This document shows positions 14,268 through 21,537 of a stretch of 22,329 nucleotides of DNA, piece by piece. A program made the translations under genes and the position numbers. The stretch spans positions 1 to 22,329 of the forward strand of contig CAUFXK010000032.1 in assembly GCA_959596495.1 (NCBI GenBank), given 5' to 3'. How positions within the stretch are numbered: the stretch's first letter is position 1; every line of letters starts with the position of its first letter. The notes below the pieces were generated by a model. It saw nothing but the letters and a program-made list of their open reading frames with translations. It was not told the DNA's origin and searched no databases. This DNA comes from an uncultured Collinsella sp. (GTDB lineage Bacteria; Actinomycetota; Coriobacteriia; Coriobacteriales; Coriobacteriaceae).

Positions 14268-14325
14268 CGTTTAAAGGTTGCCCGCAGGCACCATGTGTGC
14301 CAACATGCGTTTCAGCTTGGCTGGT

Positions 14326-14904
14326 CTATTTGAACATAAGCTCGACTATTCCCGCCCAAACCGCTTTTTCATCAATATCCTCACCTTGAGCGACCGTATT
14401 GCTCGCTCCCTCCAGAACGGTATAAAGAATTTGTACGTAGAGCATCACGTCGGCACTATCGGAAAACGCGCCAATCTCTACACCATGAAGAAGGATGTCT
14501 TTAAGCGCATCCATGGTTCGTTTGGTCGCCGTCGCTTGACGTTCCTGAACTGCAGGAATTCGATTTGCTTGAACGCTAACCTCGGCCAGCACGCGCCGGC
14601 GTTTTTCATCGCTTCGATAGCCACCTATAACTGAATTGCCGAGCTCGATAAGCGCGGCCTTGAACCCGTCCCTATCGACTATTAGCGAGTAGTCGCGCTG
14701 ATAGTCAATGGTCGGAAACATGCTGTCCAAGAGCGTAGTGAAAATCTCCTCTTTAGAGGGAAAGTAGTAGTACACCGACGGCTTGGATATACCGACAAAG
14801 TCGCAAATCTTTCCGATAGACGCTTTGTCATAACCGACTTCTGCCACAAGATCGTACATTGCGTCCAATATTTTTTTTCTTGTGCTCACGCTGCATTTCT
14901 CCAT
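14326..14904 (-). CDS. TetR/AcrR-family transcriptional regulator
   Basis: 192 residues. The N-terminal helix-turn-helix is typical (RKKILDAMYDLVAEVGYDKA, then SIGKICDFVGISKPSVYYYF and PSKEEIF). The rest is a helical ligand-binding/dimer domain, with an ADVMLYVQILYTVLEGAS helix near the C-terminus. It lies between two transport/catabolic units: convergent with MFS gene 1 and divergent from the deiminase operon. Operator-like dyads with the core TACCG-NN-CGGTA stand at both promoters, so it probably represses both and is relieved by the substrate or a breakdown product. The ATG at 14904 has only a weak ribosome binding site. A partial site (around 14984-14998) near its own promoter suggests autoregulation. 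Confidence 0.9.
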   Translation of the reverse strand: MEKCSVSTRKKILDAMYDLVAEVGYDKASIGKICDFVGISKPSVYYYFPSKEEIFTTLLDSMFPTIDYQRDYSLIVDRDGFKAALIELGNSVIGGYRSDEKRRRVLAEVSVQANRIPAVQERQATATKRTMDALKDILLHGVEIGAFSDSADVMLYVQILYTVLEGASNTVAQGEDIDEKAVWAGIVELMFK

Positions 14905-15032
14905 TGCAAATCACTTCCGCACTACCAACATTATTAAGGATGGCAACGGAACATCAATTCGTGTCCAAACATGACCACTATATACGGTGAACGGTACGTA
15001 TCAGTAGGCGAGTGGCAATTATTCAAAACTAT

Positions 15033-15054
15033 CTACCGAACGGTAGGTATAGTA
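15033..15054 (+). promoter_or_regulatory. TetR-type operator and -10 region of the deiminase operon
   Basis: CTACCG-AA-CGGTAG (15033-15046) is a perfect 6-bp-arm dyad directly before TATAGT (15049-15054), a good -10 box. The -35 region is poor, which suggests a regulated promoter. A 75-base leader follows, with a small hairpin at 15060-15081. The same CGGTAGG half-site stands before MFS gene 1. Confidence 0.65.
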
Positions 15055-15128
15055 GTACTATAGCAGGTGAAACCCCGCTATTGTCGCGGCCGGACAGCAT
15101 CGCGGGAAACCCGACGGAAGGACCAACC

Positions 15129-16367
15129 ATGTACGAGAACTATCGTATGCCGGGCGAGTTCGAGAAGCGCTCCAACGTCTATGTGACATGGCTTCCCGAT
15201 TACATCCGTGCAGAGGGCTACGATAACCGCCAGCCCTGCGTTGACGTGATCAAGGCTCTGCTCGAGTATGGCGACGTTACGGTCAACCTCAATTGCGGCA
15301 CCCCCGGCTCCTATGAGGAGGCTTGCTCACGCCTGAAGGAGGAGGGGGTTGATCTCGATCGTATCGAGATCACGCAGTTCGAAGACTCCAACTTCTATGT
15401 CCGCGACAACGGCCCCAGCATCATGGTCGACGACAAAGGCCATTCTTATATGGTCAACCCTGCTTGGACCTATTACGGCGTGTGGGACAAGAACTCCCCG
15501 GAGTGCCAGTCCGCACGTAAGGCAGCCGTTCACATGGCGGTTGCGCTCGGTTGCTTCGATATCGTCAATTCCGAAATGGTTTCGGAGGGCGGCGATCGTG
15601 AGTTTGACGGTCACGGCACCCTGATCGCCATCGAGGACACGGAATGCCGTAAGCGCAATCCCGAGTTCACGAAAGATGAGGTAGAGGCCGAGTATAAGCG
15701 CATCTACAACCTCAACAAGGTTATCTGGCTTCCTCAGCCCATGCTTGAGGACGACGATTATCGACTGGGCATCCTCGACGAGAAGGAAGACGGAACCCCC
15801 GTCTTTGGCATGAGCTTTGCCGCTCACATCGATGAGATGTGTCGCTTTATCACTCCGAACAAGATTCTTCTTGCCGAGGTGTCCGATGAAGAGGCAGCCT
15901 CGAGCAAGGCTGGCGCAGAGTCTCGTCGCCGCATTGAGGCGGCCTACGAGATCCTGAGCAACGAAACGGACTGGGAGGGCAAGCCCTTCGAGATCGTTCG
16001 TATGCCCACCGCCGAGCCGATTGAAGTCGTTATCGCCCCTGGCGATGAGGATTACGAGCTCTATAAAGGCTTCATCGACGAAATGGGCGGCAAGTTTATG
16101 GATGGCACCCCCTGGCCCGAGGGCCCCGTCCACTTCTACGCTGCAGCGAGCTACTGCAACTTCCTGATCTGCAACGGCGTCGTTCTTGGCCAGCGTTATT
16201 ACCACGAGGGCATGAGCGAGGTCGTGAAAGAGAAGGACGAGCAGGCCAAGGCGGTTCTTGAGAGCTGCTTCCCCGATCGCAAGGTCATCATGATTGATTC
16301 CCTCGCGCTTAACCTGTCCGGCGGCGGCGTGCACTGCTGGACTAAGGACGTGGCGGCCAGTCGTTAG
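15129..16367 (+). CDS. Agmatine-deiminase-family enzyme (PAD_porph), divergent
   Basis: 412 residues. Catalytic landmarks of the agmatine/peptidyl-arginine deiminase family are in order: VRDNGP (91-96), EGGDREFDGHGT (153-164), HIDEM (His233, Asp235) and the nucleophile Cys403 in GGGVHCWT. The family hydrolyses a guanidino group to a ureido group plus ammonia. Deviations from classical AguA: no WPxRxDxW near the N-terminus (here WLPDYIRAEGYDNR), and GGGVHC in place of GGGNIHC, followed by a short KDVAASR tail. The substrate may therefore not be agmatine. The start at 15129 follows GGAAGG; the frame is open upstream to 15012 but that part includes the operator. It is the first gene of an operon with a carbamoyltransferase and an MFS carrier. 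Confidence 0.88.
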   Translation: MYENYRMPGEFEKRSNVYVTWLPDYIRAEGYDNRQPCVDVIKALLEYGDVTVNLNCGTPGSYEEACSRLKEEGVDLDRIEITQFEDSNFYVRDNGPSIMVDDKGHSYMVNPAWTYYGVWDKNSPECQSARKAAVHMAVALGCFDIVNSEMVSEGGDREFDGHGTLIAIEDTECRKRNPEFTKDEVEAEYKRIYNLNKVIWLPQPMLEDDDYRLGILDEKEDGTPVFGMSFAAHIDEMCRFITPNKILLAEVSDEEAASSKAGAESRRRIEAAYEILSNETDWEGKPFEIVRMPTAEPIEVVIAPGDEDYELYKGFIDEMGGKFMDGTPWPEGPVHFYAAASYCNFLICNGVVLGQRYYHEGMSEVVKEKDEQAKAVLESCFPDRKVIMIDSLALNLSGGGVHCWTKDVAASR

Positions 16368-16415
16368 TGAGCCTTAGAGCCTGCGCTCTTTGGCTTAGGC
16401 GCCACATGTACCGCT

Positions 16416-16445
16416 CCCCGAGGGATATCCGTGTTTCCTTCGGGG
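16416..16445 (+). other. Intergenic hairpin between deiminase and carbamoyltransferase genes
   Basis: CCCCGAGGGA pairs with TCCTTCGGGG (nine of ten positions) across a ten-base loop, 47 bp before the next start codon. No T-run follows, so it is more likely a processing or stability element than a terminator. A smaller AGAGC/GCTCT hairpin lies just upstream. Confidence 0.5.
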
Positions 16446-16491
16446 ACACATTTAGCAATAATTTTGATAATAATTCGAAAGGAAAATAGAC

Positions 16492-17556
16492 ATGAACAAC
16501 AGCCTCCGCGGTCGCGACTACATCAACATCCATGATCTCTCCTCCGAGGATTTCCGCTATCTCATCGATCTTGCCTGGAACCTTAAAGCTCAGAAGAAGT
16601 CTGGTGTCGACCAGCGCTACTTCCCCGGCAAAAACGTCCTCGCCAACTTTGAGTGGGGCTCGACCCGTACTCGTTGCGCATTCGAGACCTCCTGCAACGA
16701 TTTGGGCATGGGCTTCACTTATCTGACCAACTCCCACATGGGTGACTGCGAGACCGTCAAGGATGCCATGCGCGTCTTCAACGGCATGTATGATCTCATC
16801 GTCTACCGCGCACAGAAGGACGAGCAGTTCCTCTATGACGTCGCCGACCTGGTTGACATCCCGGTCATCAATGCCCTTACTCTCGGCGATCACCCGACTC
16901 AGATGCTCGCTGACGCTCTTACGATGGAAGAGCAATGGGGCGGTCTGCGTACGAGCCGCGGCAAGAAGATGGCTTTCGTTGGCAACTGCGCCGGCGCCCC
17001 GGTGTGGTATGGCCGTCTGTGCGCGATGCTCGACATGGACTTCCTCGCCATCGGTCCCGACGACCTCCGTCATCAGATGTGCAAGGAAATGGGCGAAGAG
17101 GTGGAGGCCTGCTACGCCAAGTACGCTCCCAATAGGACCTTTACCATCACCTCTGACCTCGATGCCTTGGATGGCGTTGACGTTATCGTTACCGAGGAGT
17201 GGCGCTACATCAACCCCGAGTGCGGCGAAGAGGTTCTGGATCCCGACGACTACAACTCCTGGCTGGGCGATGCCGAGTCTCTGTACCCCTATCGCGTCAC
17301 CAGCGAGCTGTGCAAGCGCACCAACAATCCCGACATCTTCTGCATGCATGAGCTTCCTTCTGTCCACAACGCAGATCACCGTGTTGGCAAGATGCTCCTC
17401 GACCAGTGCAAGAACGACCTCCATCGCGAGATCATCACCGAGGGTTTCGAGATTGCCGACGAGTGCTTTGAGGCCAACGCTTCGGTCATCTTCCGTGAGG
17501 CAGAGAACCGTCAGCACACCATCAAGGCCGTTATGTGTGCCCTTCTAGGTCTCTAG
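16492..17556 (+). CDS. Ornithine/putrescine carbamoyltransferase-like enzyme with altered substrate motif
   Basis: 354 residues with the two-domain transcarbamylase layout. Carbamoyl-phosphate site: GSTRTR (56-61), YR (106-107) and HPTQ (134-137), all intact. The second-domain motif that is HCLP in ornithine and putrescine transcarbamylases is HELP here (286-289), with Glu in place of the ornithine-contacting Cys. The usual D-x-W-x-S-M-G region is replaced by VIVTEEWRYINPE. The C-terminus FREAENRQHTIKAV is family-typical. The catalytic chemistry should be kept while the amine or ureido partner differs. After a deiminase it would phosphorolyse a ureido product to carbamoyl phosphate. ATG follows AAAGGA. 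No carbamate kinase gene lies in the window. MFS gene 2 starts 11 bp downstream. Confidence 0.88.
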   Translation: MNNSLRGRDYINIHDLSSEDFRYLIDLAWNLKAQKKSGVDQRYFPGKNVLANFEWGSTRTRCAFETSCNDLGMGFTYLTNSHMGDCETVKDAMRVFNGMYDLIVYRAQKDEQFLYDVADLVDIPVINALTLGDHPTQMLADALTMEEQWGGLRTSRGKKMAFVGNCAGAPVWYGRLCAMLDMDFLAIGPDDLRHQMCKEMGEEVEACYAKYAPNRTFTITSDLDALDGVDVIVTEEWRYINPECGEEVLDPDDYNSWLGDAESLYPYRVTSELCKRTNNPDIFCMHELPSVHNADHRVGKMLLDQCKNDLHREIITEGFEIADECFEANASVIFREAENRQHTIKAVMCALLGL

Positions 17557-17567
17557 GAGTTGTATCA

Positions 17568-18833
17568 ATGGAAAATGCAAAGTTAAAGAGCAGCAAGGTC
17601 TACGCATGGGTTCTCGTAATCGCGCTTGGCCTCATGTCTGCTGGTACGACCGGATCCTATAGCGTAATCGCCGGCTCCTTCGTCGCGCCCGTGTGCGAGG
17701 AGTTCGGGTTTGACTATTCAATCTTCTCGTATTACTTCACCGCGACGCTCATCGGTCTTGCGGCGGCGCTTCCGTTTGTCGGAAAACTCATCCCCAAGGT
17801 TGTTGGCAAGGTTTGGCTCCCCGTCGTCGAGCTTATTCTGCTCGCCGCCGGCGCAGGCATGGCTTTCTACACCGAAGTTTGGATGTTCATCGCCGCTGGC
17901 GCCCTGATTGGCATTTGCTTCGCCTTCACCACCGGCGTCGCCATGTCCGACGTTATTGACCAGTGGTTCAAAAAATCTGGTGGCCTGGCAATTGGTCTTG
18001 CTTGGGCAGTGAACTCGATTTACATGCTCATCATGAGCCCCGTCATCACCTCTGTCATCGAGGCCGCTGGCTGGAGGACTGGTTATCTGGTGCTCGCTGG
18101 CGTCTCCGCCGTGCTCATTCTCCCCGCTTCCGTCCTGATTATCCGCTATAAGCCTCAGGACAAGGGCATGCTGCCCTATGGCTACGTCGAGGGCGAGACG
18201 GTCGCCGAGACCGAGGAGACGACCGAGGATAGCACGCGTGGCGTTAGCTATGCGCGCGCCATTAAGTCGCCTGCCTTCTTCTTCTGCATCGGCTTCCTCT
18301 GCCTCGTTCAGCTCACTTGCTGCATGAACCAGCTCTTCCCGACGTATGCTTCCGAGGTTGGTTTTAGCCCCATGGTGGGCGGCTTCATGGTATCCGCTGC
18401 ATCGCTCTTCGATCTGTTCCTCAATCCGATCGTCGGCACCACTTGCGATAAGTTCGGCAGCACGAAGGCCATTCTGGGCTGGCTCGCTGTCTCCATCCTC
18501 TCCTTTGTCATGCTCATGATGAGCAGCGGCAACTCGACGCTCAGCATCTTCGCAGCAGGCGTGAACGACGTAATGTACGTCATCGCTGGCACTGCCCTGA
18601 CCGTTTTGGTTATGGATGTCTTTGGCTCCCGCGATTTCGGTCGCATCTTCGCGCTGATCTGCTCCGTGGGCTATATCGTCGGCGCCTTTGGCATGCCCGT
18701 TATGATGAAGGTCTATGAGCTTGTCGGCTCCTTCCAGGGCGTCTTCATCTTCTGCATCGCATGCAACGTTATTATCGGCCTGTTCTTGCTGCTGGCAAAA
18801 AAGACTGGTAAGAACCTCTCCTGGGACGAATAG
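17568..18833 (+). CDS. MFS transporter 2 (OFA-like), third gene of the deiminase operon
   Basis: 421 residues, twelve predicted membrane segments, a close paralogue of MFS gene 1 along its whole length (shared GLMSAGTTG, FYTEVWMFI, LTCCMNQLFPTYASEVGF and FGMPVMMKVY). The central loop differs (acidic, ETVAETEETTED). AGGAG overlaps the stop of the carbamoyltransferase and the ATG at 17568 is 11 bp beyond it, so the genes are cotranscribed. A frame open upstream to 17535 is not used. As part of a catabolic operon it is the best candidate for substrate/product exchange, as in other deiminase pathways where an antiporter swaps substrate for amine. A hairpin terminator follows at 18883. Confidence 0.9.
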   Translation: MENAKLKSSKVYAWVLVIALGLMSAGTTGSYSVIAGSFVAPVCEEFGFDYSIFSYYFTATLIGLAAALPFVGKLIPKVVGKVWLPVVELILLAAGAGMAFYTEVWMFIAAGALIGICFAFTTGVAMSDVIDQWFKKSGGLAIGLAWAVNSIYMLIMSPVITSVIEAAGWRTGYLVLAGVSAVLILPASVLIIRYKPQDKGMLPYGYVEGETVAETEETTEDSTRGVSYARAIKSPAFFFCIGFLCLVQLTCCMNQLFPTYASEVGFSPMVGGFMVSAASLFDLFLNPIVGTTCDKFGSTKAILGWLAVSILSFVMLMMSSGNSTLSIFAAGVNDVMYVIAGTALTVLVMDVFGSRDFGRIFALICSVGYIVGAFGMPVMMKVYELVGSFQGVFIFCIACNVIIGLFLLLAKKTGKNLSWDE

Positions 18834-18882
18834 TCCGATTCGTCTTAGACATACGCTGTAGGGCTTAACCTGCAGCCGCTTT

Positions 18883-18912
18883 GGGGCATCGGCAAACGTC
18901 GGTGCCCTTTTT
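18883..18912 (+). terminator. Rho-independent terminator of the deiminase operon
   Basis: GGGCATCGGC-AAAC-GTCGGTGCCC forms a 10-bp stem with two G-U-type pairs, followed by five T. It stands 50 bp after the MFS gene. Confidence 0.85.
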
Positions 18913-18919
18913 CATCGAA

Positions 18920-18948
18920 TGTGACAAAGGGACAGCCCCTTTGTCACA
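18920..18948. repeat. Short palindrome (TGTGACAAAGG family), copy 2
   Basis: A perfect 12-bp stem TGTGACAAAGGG / CCCTTTGTCACA with loop ACAGC. As in copy 1, it is followed eight bases later by the long inverted-repeat element, so the two make one composite unit. Confidence 0.88.
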
Positions 18949-18956
18949 TTGAGTGG

Positions 18957-19149
18957 CTTGTAAATCGAGGTCTAATGCTTTTCCCGAGAAGTGAACGAGT
19001 CAAAATGGACCCCCGAAGCATCGACACTTTTGGCGAGCAATTTCCTGCGGTTTTGCAGTCGAATCCTGCGGTTTTGATGCCTAAAAATGCCAATGCTTCG
19101 GGGGTCCAAAAACAGTCGTTCACTTCTCGGGAAAAGTATTAGACCTCGA
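18957..19149. repeat. Long inverted-repeat element, copy B
   Basis: Arms of 34 bp (18965-18998 and 19116-19149) begin TCGAGGTCTAAT and end GAAGTGAACGA with one mismatch. An inner CCCCCGAAGCATCG / caATGCTTCGGGGG pair extends the stem. The centre carries two exact TCCTGCGGTTTTG copies (19043-19055, 19064-19076), 21 bp apart. It is highly similar to copy A along its whole length, in the same orientation, so the element is mobile or duplicated. With its palindrome it fills most of the 358-bp space between the MFS gene and the next gene. Confidence 0.9.
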
Positions 19150-19191
19150 GATATAGACGATGTTCGCGAGCGGCAATTAGAGCGTAAGCCT

Positions 19192-20325
19192 TTAGTTCTT
19201 TTTTGCAGAGAGCATGAGCCTAATTTCCGGATGGGTGTATTCGTCGAAATCTTCTGCGGCTTCGGTGTCAAAGGTGTAGTACGACTTGATAGATTCGTCC
19301 TCCGTCTTGATGCTGATTTCTTTATATAGGGATCCGGCTAAAAATGTCTGTTTAAAATCATCCGACAGGCTGCATGGCGTGAGGAGGCCCGGTGTGGCAA
19401 CGGAAATGTCCAACCCGTTGAGCGGGGCGCAGAGCGTCGCGATGTCCTGCTCGGCGCGAGCGAGGTTGTCTGCAAGGCTTTCCTCGGGGTTGACCTGACT
19501 GGTGTAATCGACGTCCGTGAGCATGCCGTCTGCATCAAAAGAAAGGTAGACATAGGCTGCTTGAGCGCCAAGGTCATTGTCGCGCAGATAGCCGATAATG
19601 CGGTAGCCGTAGTCGTGATACGACTCGTATGGGTCGTCTGCCGCGACGCGTTCACACACGGGCTCCAGGGCATCTTGCGCGATGGCGAGCTGCTCGGCAA
19701 CTGCAGCCTTTCTCGCCTGAAGCTCGTTATTTCCCTGGACAAACTGCGGGATGTAGACGCCAAGCAGCACAATGGCGGGCACCACTGCGAGAGCTATGGT
19801 CTGCTTCTTGACGCTTGGAATCGTCACGCCGTATGCGTTTGCCATGGCCTCGGCATTGCTCGAGGTCTCGGCTAGCACGTCTGCCGCGGTGGCAACTGCC
19901 CCTACGGCGCCGGCGACCTCCGCGGCGCCGCCCAGGTTGCGCGCGAGATCGTTATCACTGTTCTTGAGCAGGCGGCCGGCAGCTTGCGTGGCGAGCACGC
20001 CGGCGACCTCCGCGGAGCGGTCTTTGTTGGTTTGGGCTACCGCAAGCCTGCTCTGCAGCTCCTTCCACTGTTTGCCCTGCATTCCAAAGCGCGGCGCAAG
20101 AGCGCAATAGCAAAAGACGACGAGTTCGATTACGGTGAGTGCGATGGCGGTATATATGCCCGCGGGTTGGAATTCCTTTTGGTGGAACGCGATATCGTTG
20201 ATCATTTGGAGCGGCAGCATGAGCAGACATGCTACGAACGACATGACGAGTGCGGTCGCTGCGATCTTGGGGTACGCACAGTACCGCTGAATGCGTTTCT
20301 TTTCACGTTCGGTGAGCTGATGCAT
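19192..20325 (-). CDS. Unknown three-TM membrane protein
   Basis: 377 residues from ATG 20325 (GAGG five bases upstream); an ATG at 20343 would add six residues but has no ribosome binding site. Frames open further upstream run through a palindrome and are not coding. Two membrane segments (~residues 22-45 and 57-78) are followed by a cytoplasmic helical, Ala/Gly-rich region with two AEVAG modules. A third membrane segment (~180-200, TIALAVVPAIVLLGVYIPQF) leads to a ~180-residue outer domain with YHDYGYRIIGYLRDND and an acidic C-terminus. No known family is recognised. The gene is alone on its strand, bounded by repeats on both sides. Confidence 0.8.
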   Translation of the reverse strand: MHQLTEREKKRIQRYCAYPKIAATALVMSFVACLLMLPLQMINDIAFHQKEFQPAGIYTAIALTVIELVVFCYCALAPRFGMQGKQWKELQSRLAVAQTNKDRSAEVAGVLATQAAGRLLKNSDNDLARNLGGAAEVAGAVGAVATAADVLAETSSNAEAMANAYGVTIPSVKKQTIALAVVPAIVLLGVYIPQFVQGNNELQARKAAVAEQLAIAQDALEPVCERVAADDPYESYHDYGYRIIGYLRDNDLGAQAAYVYLSFDADGMLTDVDYTSQVNPEESLADNLARAEQDIATLCAPLNGLDISVATPGLLTPCSLSDDFKQTFLAGSLYKEISIKTEDESIKSYYTFDTEAAEDFDEYTHPEIRLMLSAKKN

Positions 20326-20495
20326 GGGGGCCTCGACTCTCATCGTTTTTCGGGGGCGATGCGCACACGCTCTTGAGTATAGATGAGTGGGGGAGCTGCT
20401 GCGGGGCGGCCCTACTTGCTGTTCGTGGACACCGTTCACCTTCGTTGCACAGGGATGGTTGGAGGGCTGGTTGGCGTCAAGTAACCGCCTCCGCC

Positions 20496-20525
20496 TTGTG
20501 GGCCGCCTCGAGGACAAGGCATAAT
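20496..20525 (+). promoter_or_regulatory. Possible promoter of the dihydrouridine synthase gene
   Basis: TTGTGG (20496-20501), an 18-base spacer and CATAAT (20520-20525) form a moderate match to a housekeeping promoter. Transcription would begin at the following palindrome, placing that hairpin in the 5' leader. Confidence 0.35.
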
Positions 20526-20528
20526 GCA

Positions 20529-20557
20529 TGTGACAAAGGGGCAGTCCCTTTGCCACA
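20529..20557. repeat. Short palindrome (TGTGACAAAGG family), copy 3
   Basis: TGTGACAAAGGG and CCCTTTGCCACA pair around GCAGT/AC-type loop bases with one G-U-type mismatch. Unlike copies 1 and 2 it is not followed by the long inverted repeat, so the small palindrome can occur alone. It lies 16 bp before the next start codon. Confidence 0.8.
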
Positions 20558-20572
20558 TTGATTTGAGAGTAG

Positions 20573-21532
20573 ATGTTGATGATTCTATCGCTTGCCCCTA
20601 TGGAGGGGATTACCGGGCATGTGTTCCGTCGCGTGCACGCGGAGTGCTTCGGCGCACTCGATTGTTATTACACGCCGTTTTTGCCGCCGCCGCGCGTGGG
20701 CAACCGCTTTGGCGGTAAGGCGTTTAAAGAGGTCGATCCCGCCAATAACCAGGGGCTCAACGTGGTGCCTCAGCTGATGTCCAAGAACGCGGACGAGTTT
20801 GTGTGGGCGGCGCAGGTGCTCGCCGACATGGGTTACCGCGAGGTCAATCTCAACCTTGGCTGCCCCTCGGGCACGGTTGTTGCCAAGGGGAAGGGTTCGG
20901 GCTTTCTGCGCAACCTGGATGAGCTCGAGGTGTTCTTGGGTGACGTGTGCGAACGTTCGCCGTTGCCGGTGTCGGTAAAAACCAGGCTGGGGTTGGAGAG
21001 TGACGAGGAGTACGAGCGTGTGCTCGATCTATATTGCCGCATGCCGCTAGCAGAGCTAATCGTGCATCCGCGCGTGCAAAAGGACCGCTATACGGGCTCG
21101 CCGCGCAAGGAGTTTTACGGCGAGACACTGGAGCGGGCGCCGTTTCCCGTGGCCTACAACGGTGACATCTTTGATCTTGAGGACATGGATGAGCTGGTAG
21201 AGGCCTATCCCGGAACGCGCCACGTAATGTTGGGACGCGGCCTGCTTGCGAACCCCGCGCTGGCTCGCATGGTTGCCGGCGGCCCTGCTGCTACGGCAGC
21301 TGAGCTGCAGCGCTTCCACGACACGCTGTTCGCAGCCTATGCGGACGAGATTGGCGGCAACGCGGTCTTCCGCATGAAGGAGTGGTGGTTCTACGCCAAG
21401 TGCGCTTTCGCCGACCCCACTACCGTTCACAAGCTCGTACGTAAGACCAAAAAGGCCGACGAATACCGCGCCGCCGTCAATCGCGTCTTTCGCGAGCAGC
21501 CACTTGCTCCTACCGCCCGCTTCCACGGCTAG
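20573..21532 (+). CDS. tRNA-dihydrouridine synthase (Dus family)
   Basis: 319 residues. A FMN-binding TIM barrel with LAPMEGITGHVFRR at the N-terminus, VPQLMS, and the catalytic Cys97 in NLNLGCPSG. Then come KGKGSGFL, KTRLGLES, LIVHPRVQKDRYTG, VAYNGDI and MLGRGLLANP (phosphate binding), in the order expected for Dus enzymes that reduce uridine in tRNA with NADPH. The C-terminal helical tRNA-binding region includes MKEWWFYAK. The length is typical. ATG 20573 is four bases after a GAGAG; ATG 20579 is the alternative, with better spacing. It is monocistronic, between palindromes, and convergent with the glutaredoxin gene. The subfamily (A/B/C or bacterial Dus of another type) was not decided. 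Confidence 0.93.
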   Translation: MLMILSLAPMEGITGHVFRRVHAECFGALDCYYTPFLPPPRVGNRFGGKAFKEVDPANNQGLNVVPQLMSKNADEFVWAAQVLADMGYREVNLNLGCPSGTVVAKGKGSGFLRNLDELEVFLGDVCERSPLPVSVKTRLGLESDEEYERVLDLYCRMPLAELIVHPRVQKDRYTGSPRKEFYGETLERAPFPVAYNGDIFDLEDMDELVEAYPGTRHVMLGRGLLANPALARMVAGGPAATAAELQRFHDTLFAAYADEIGGNAVFRMKEWWFYAKCAFADPTTVHKLVRKTKKADEYRAAVNRVFREQPLAPTARFHG

Positions 21533-21537
21533 TTAGT

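Noticed and set aside
15327..16334. 335-residue minus-strand open frame
   Set aside because: Lies entirely antisense to the deiminase gene, which has clear catalytic motifs. No family features.
16342..17517. 391-residue minus-strand open frame
   Set aside because: Antisense to the carbamoyltransferase gene and without recognisable domains or a ribosome binding site.
18921..19271. Small frames with LFPRSER/DPRSID peptides on both strands
   Set aside because: They are translations of the palindromic element arms and recur in copy A; no start signals.
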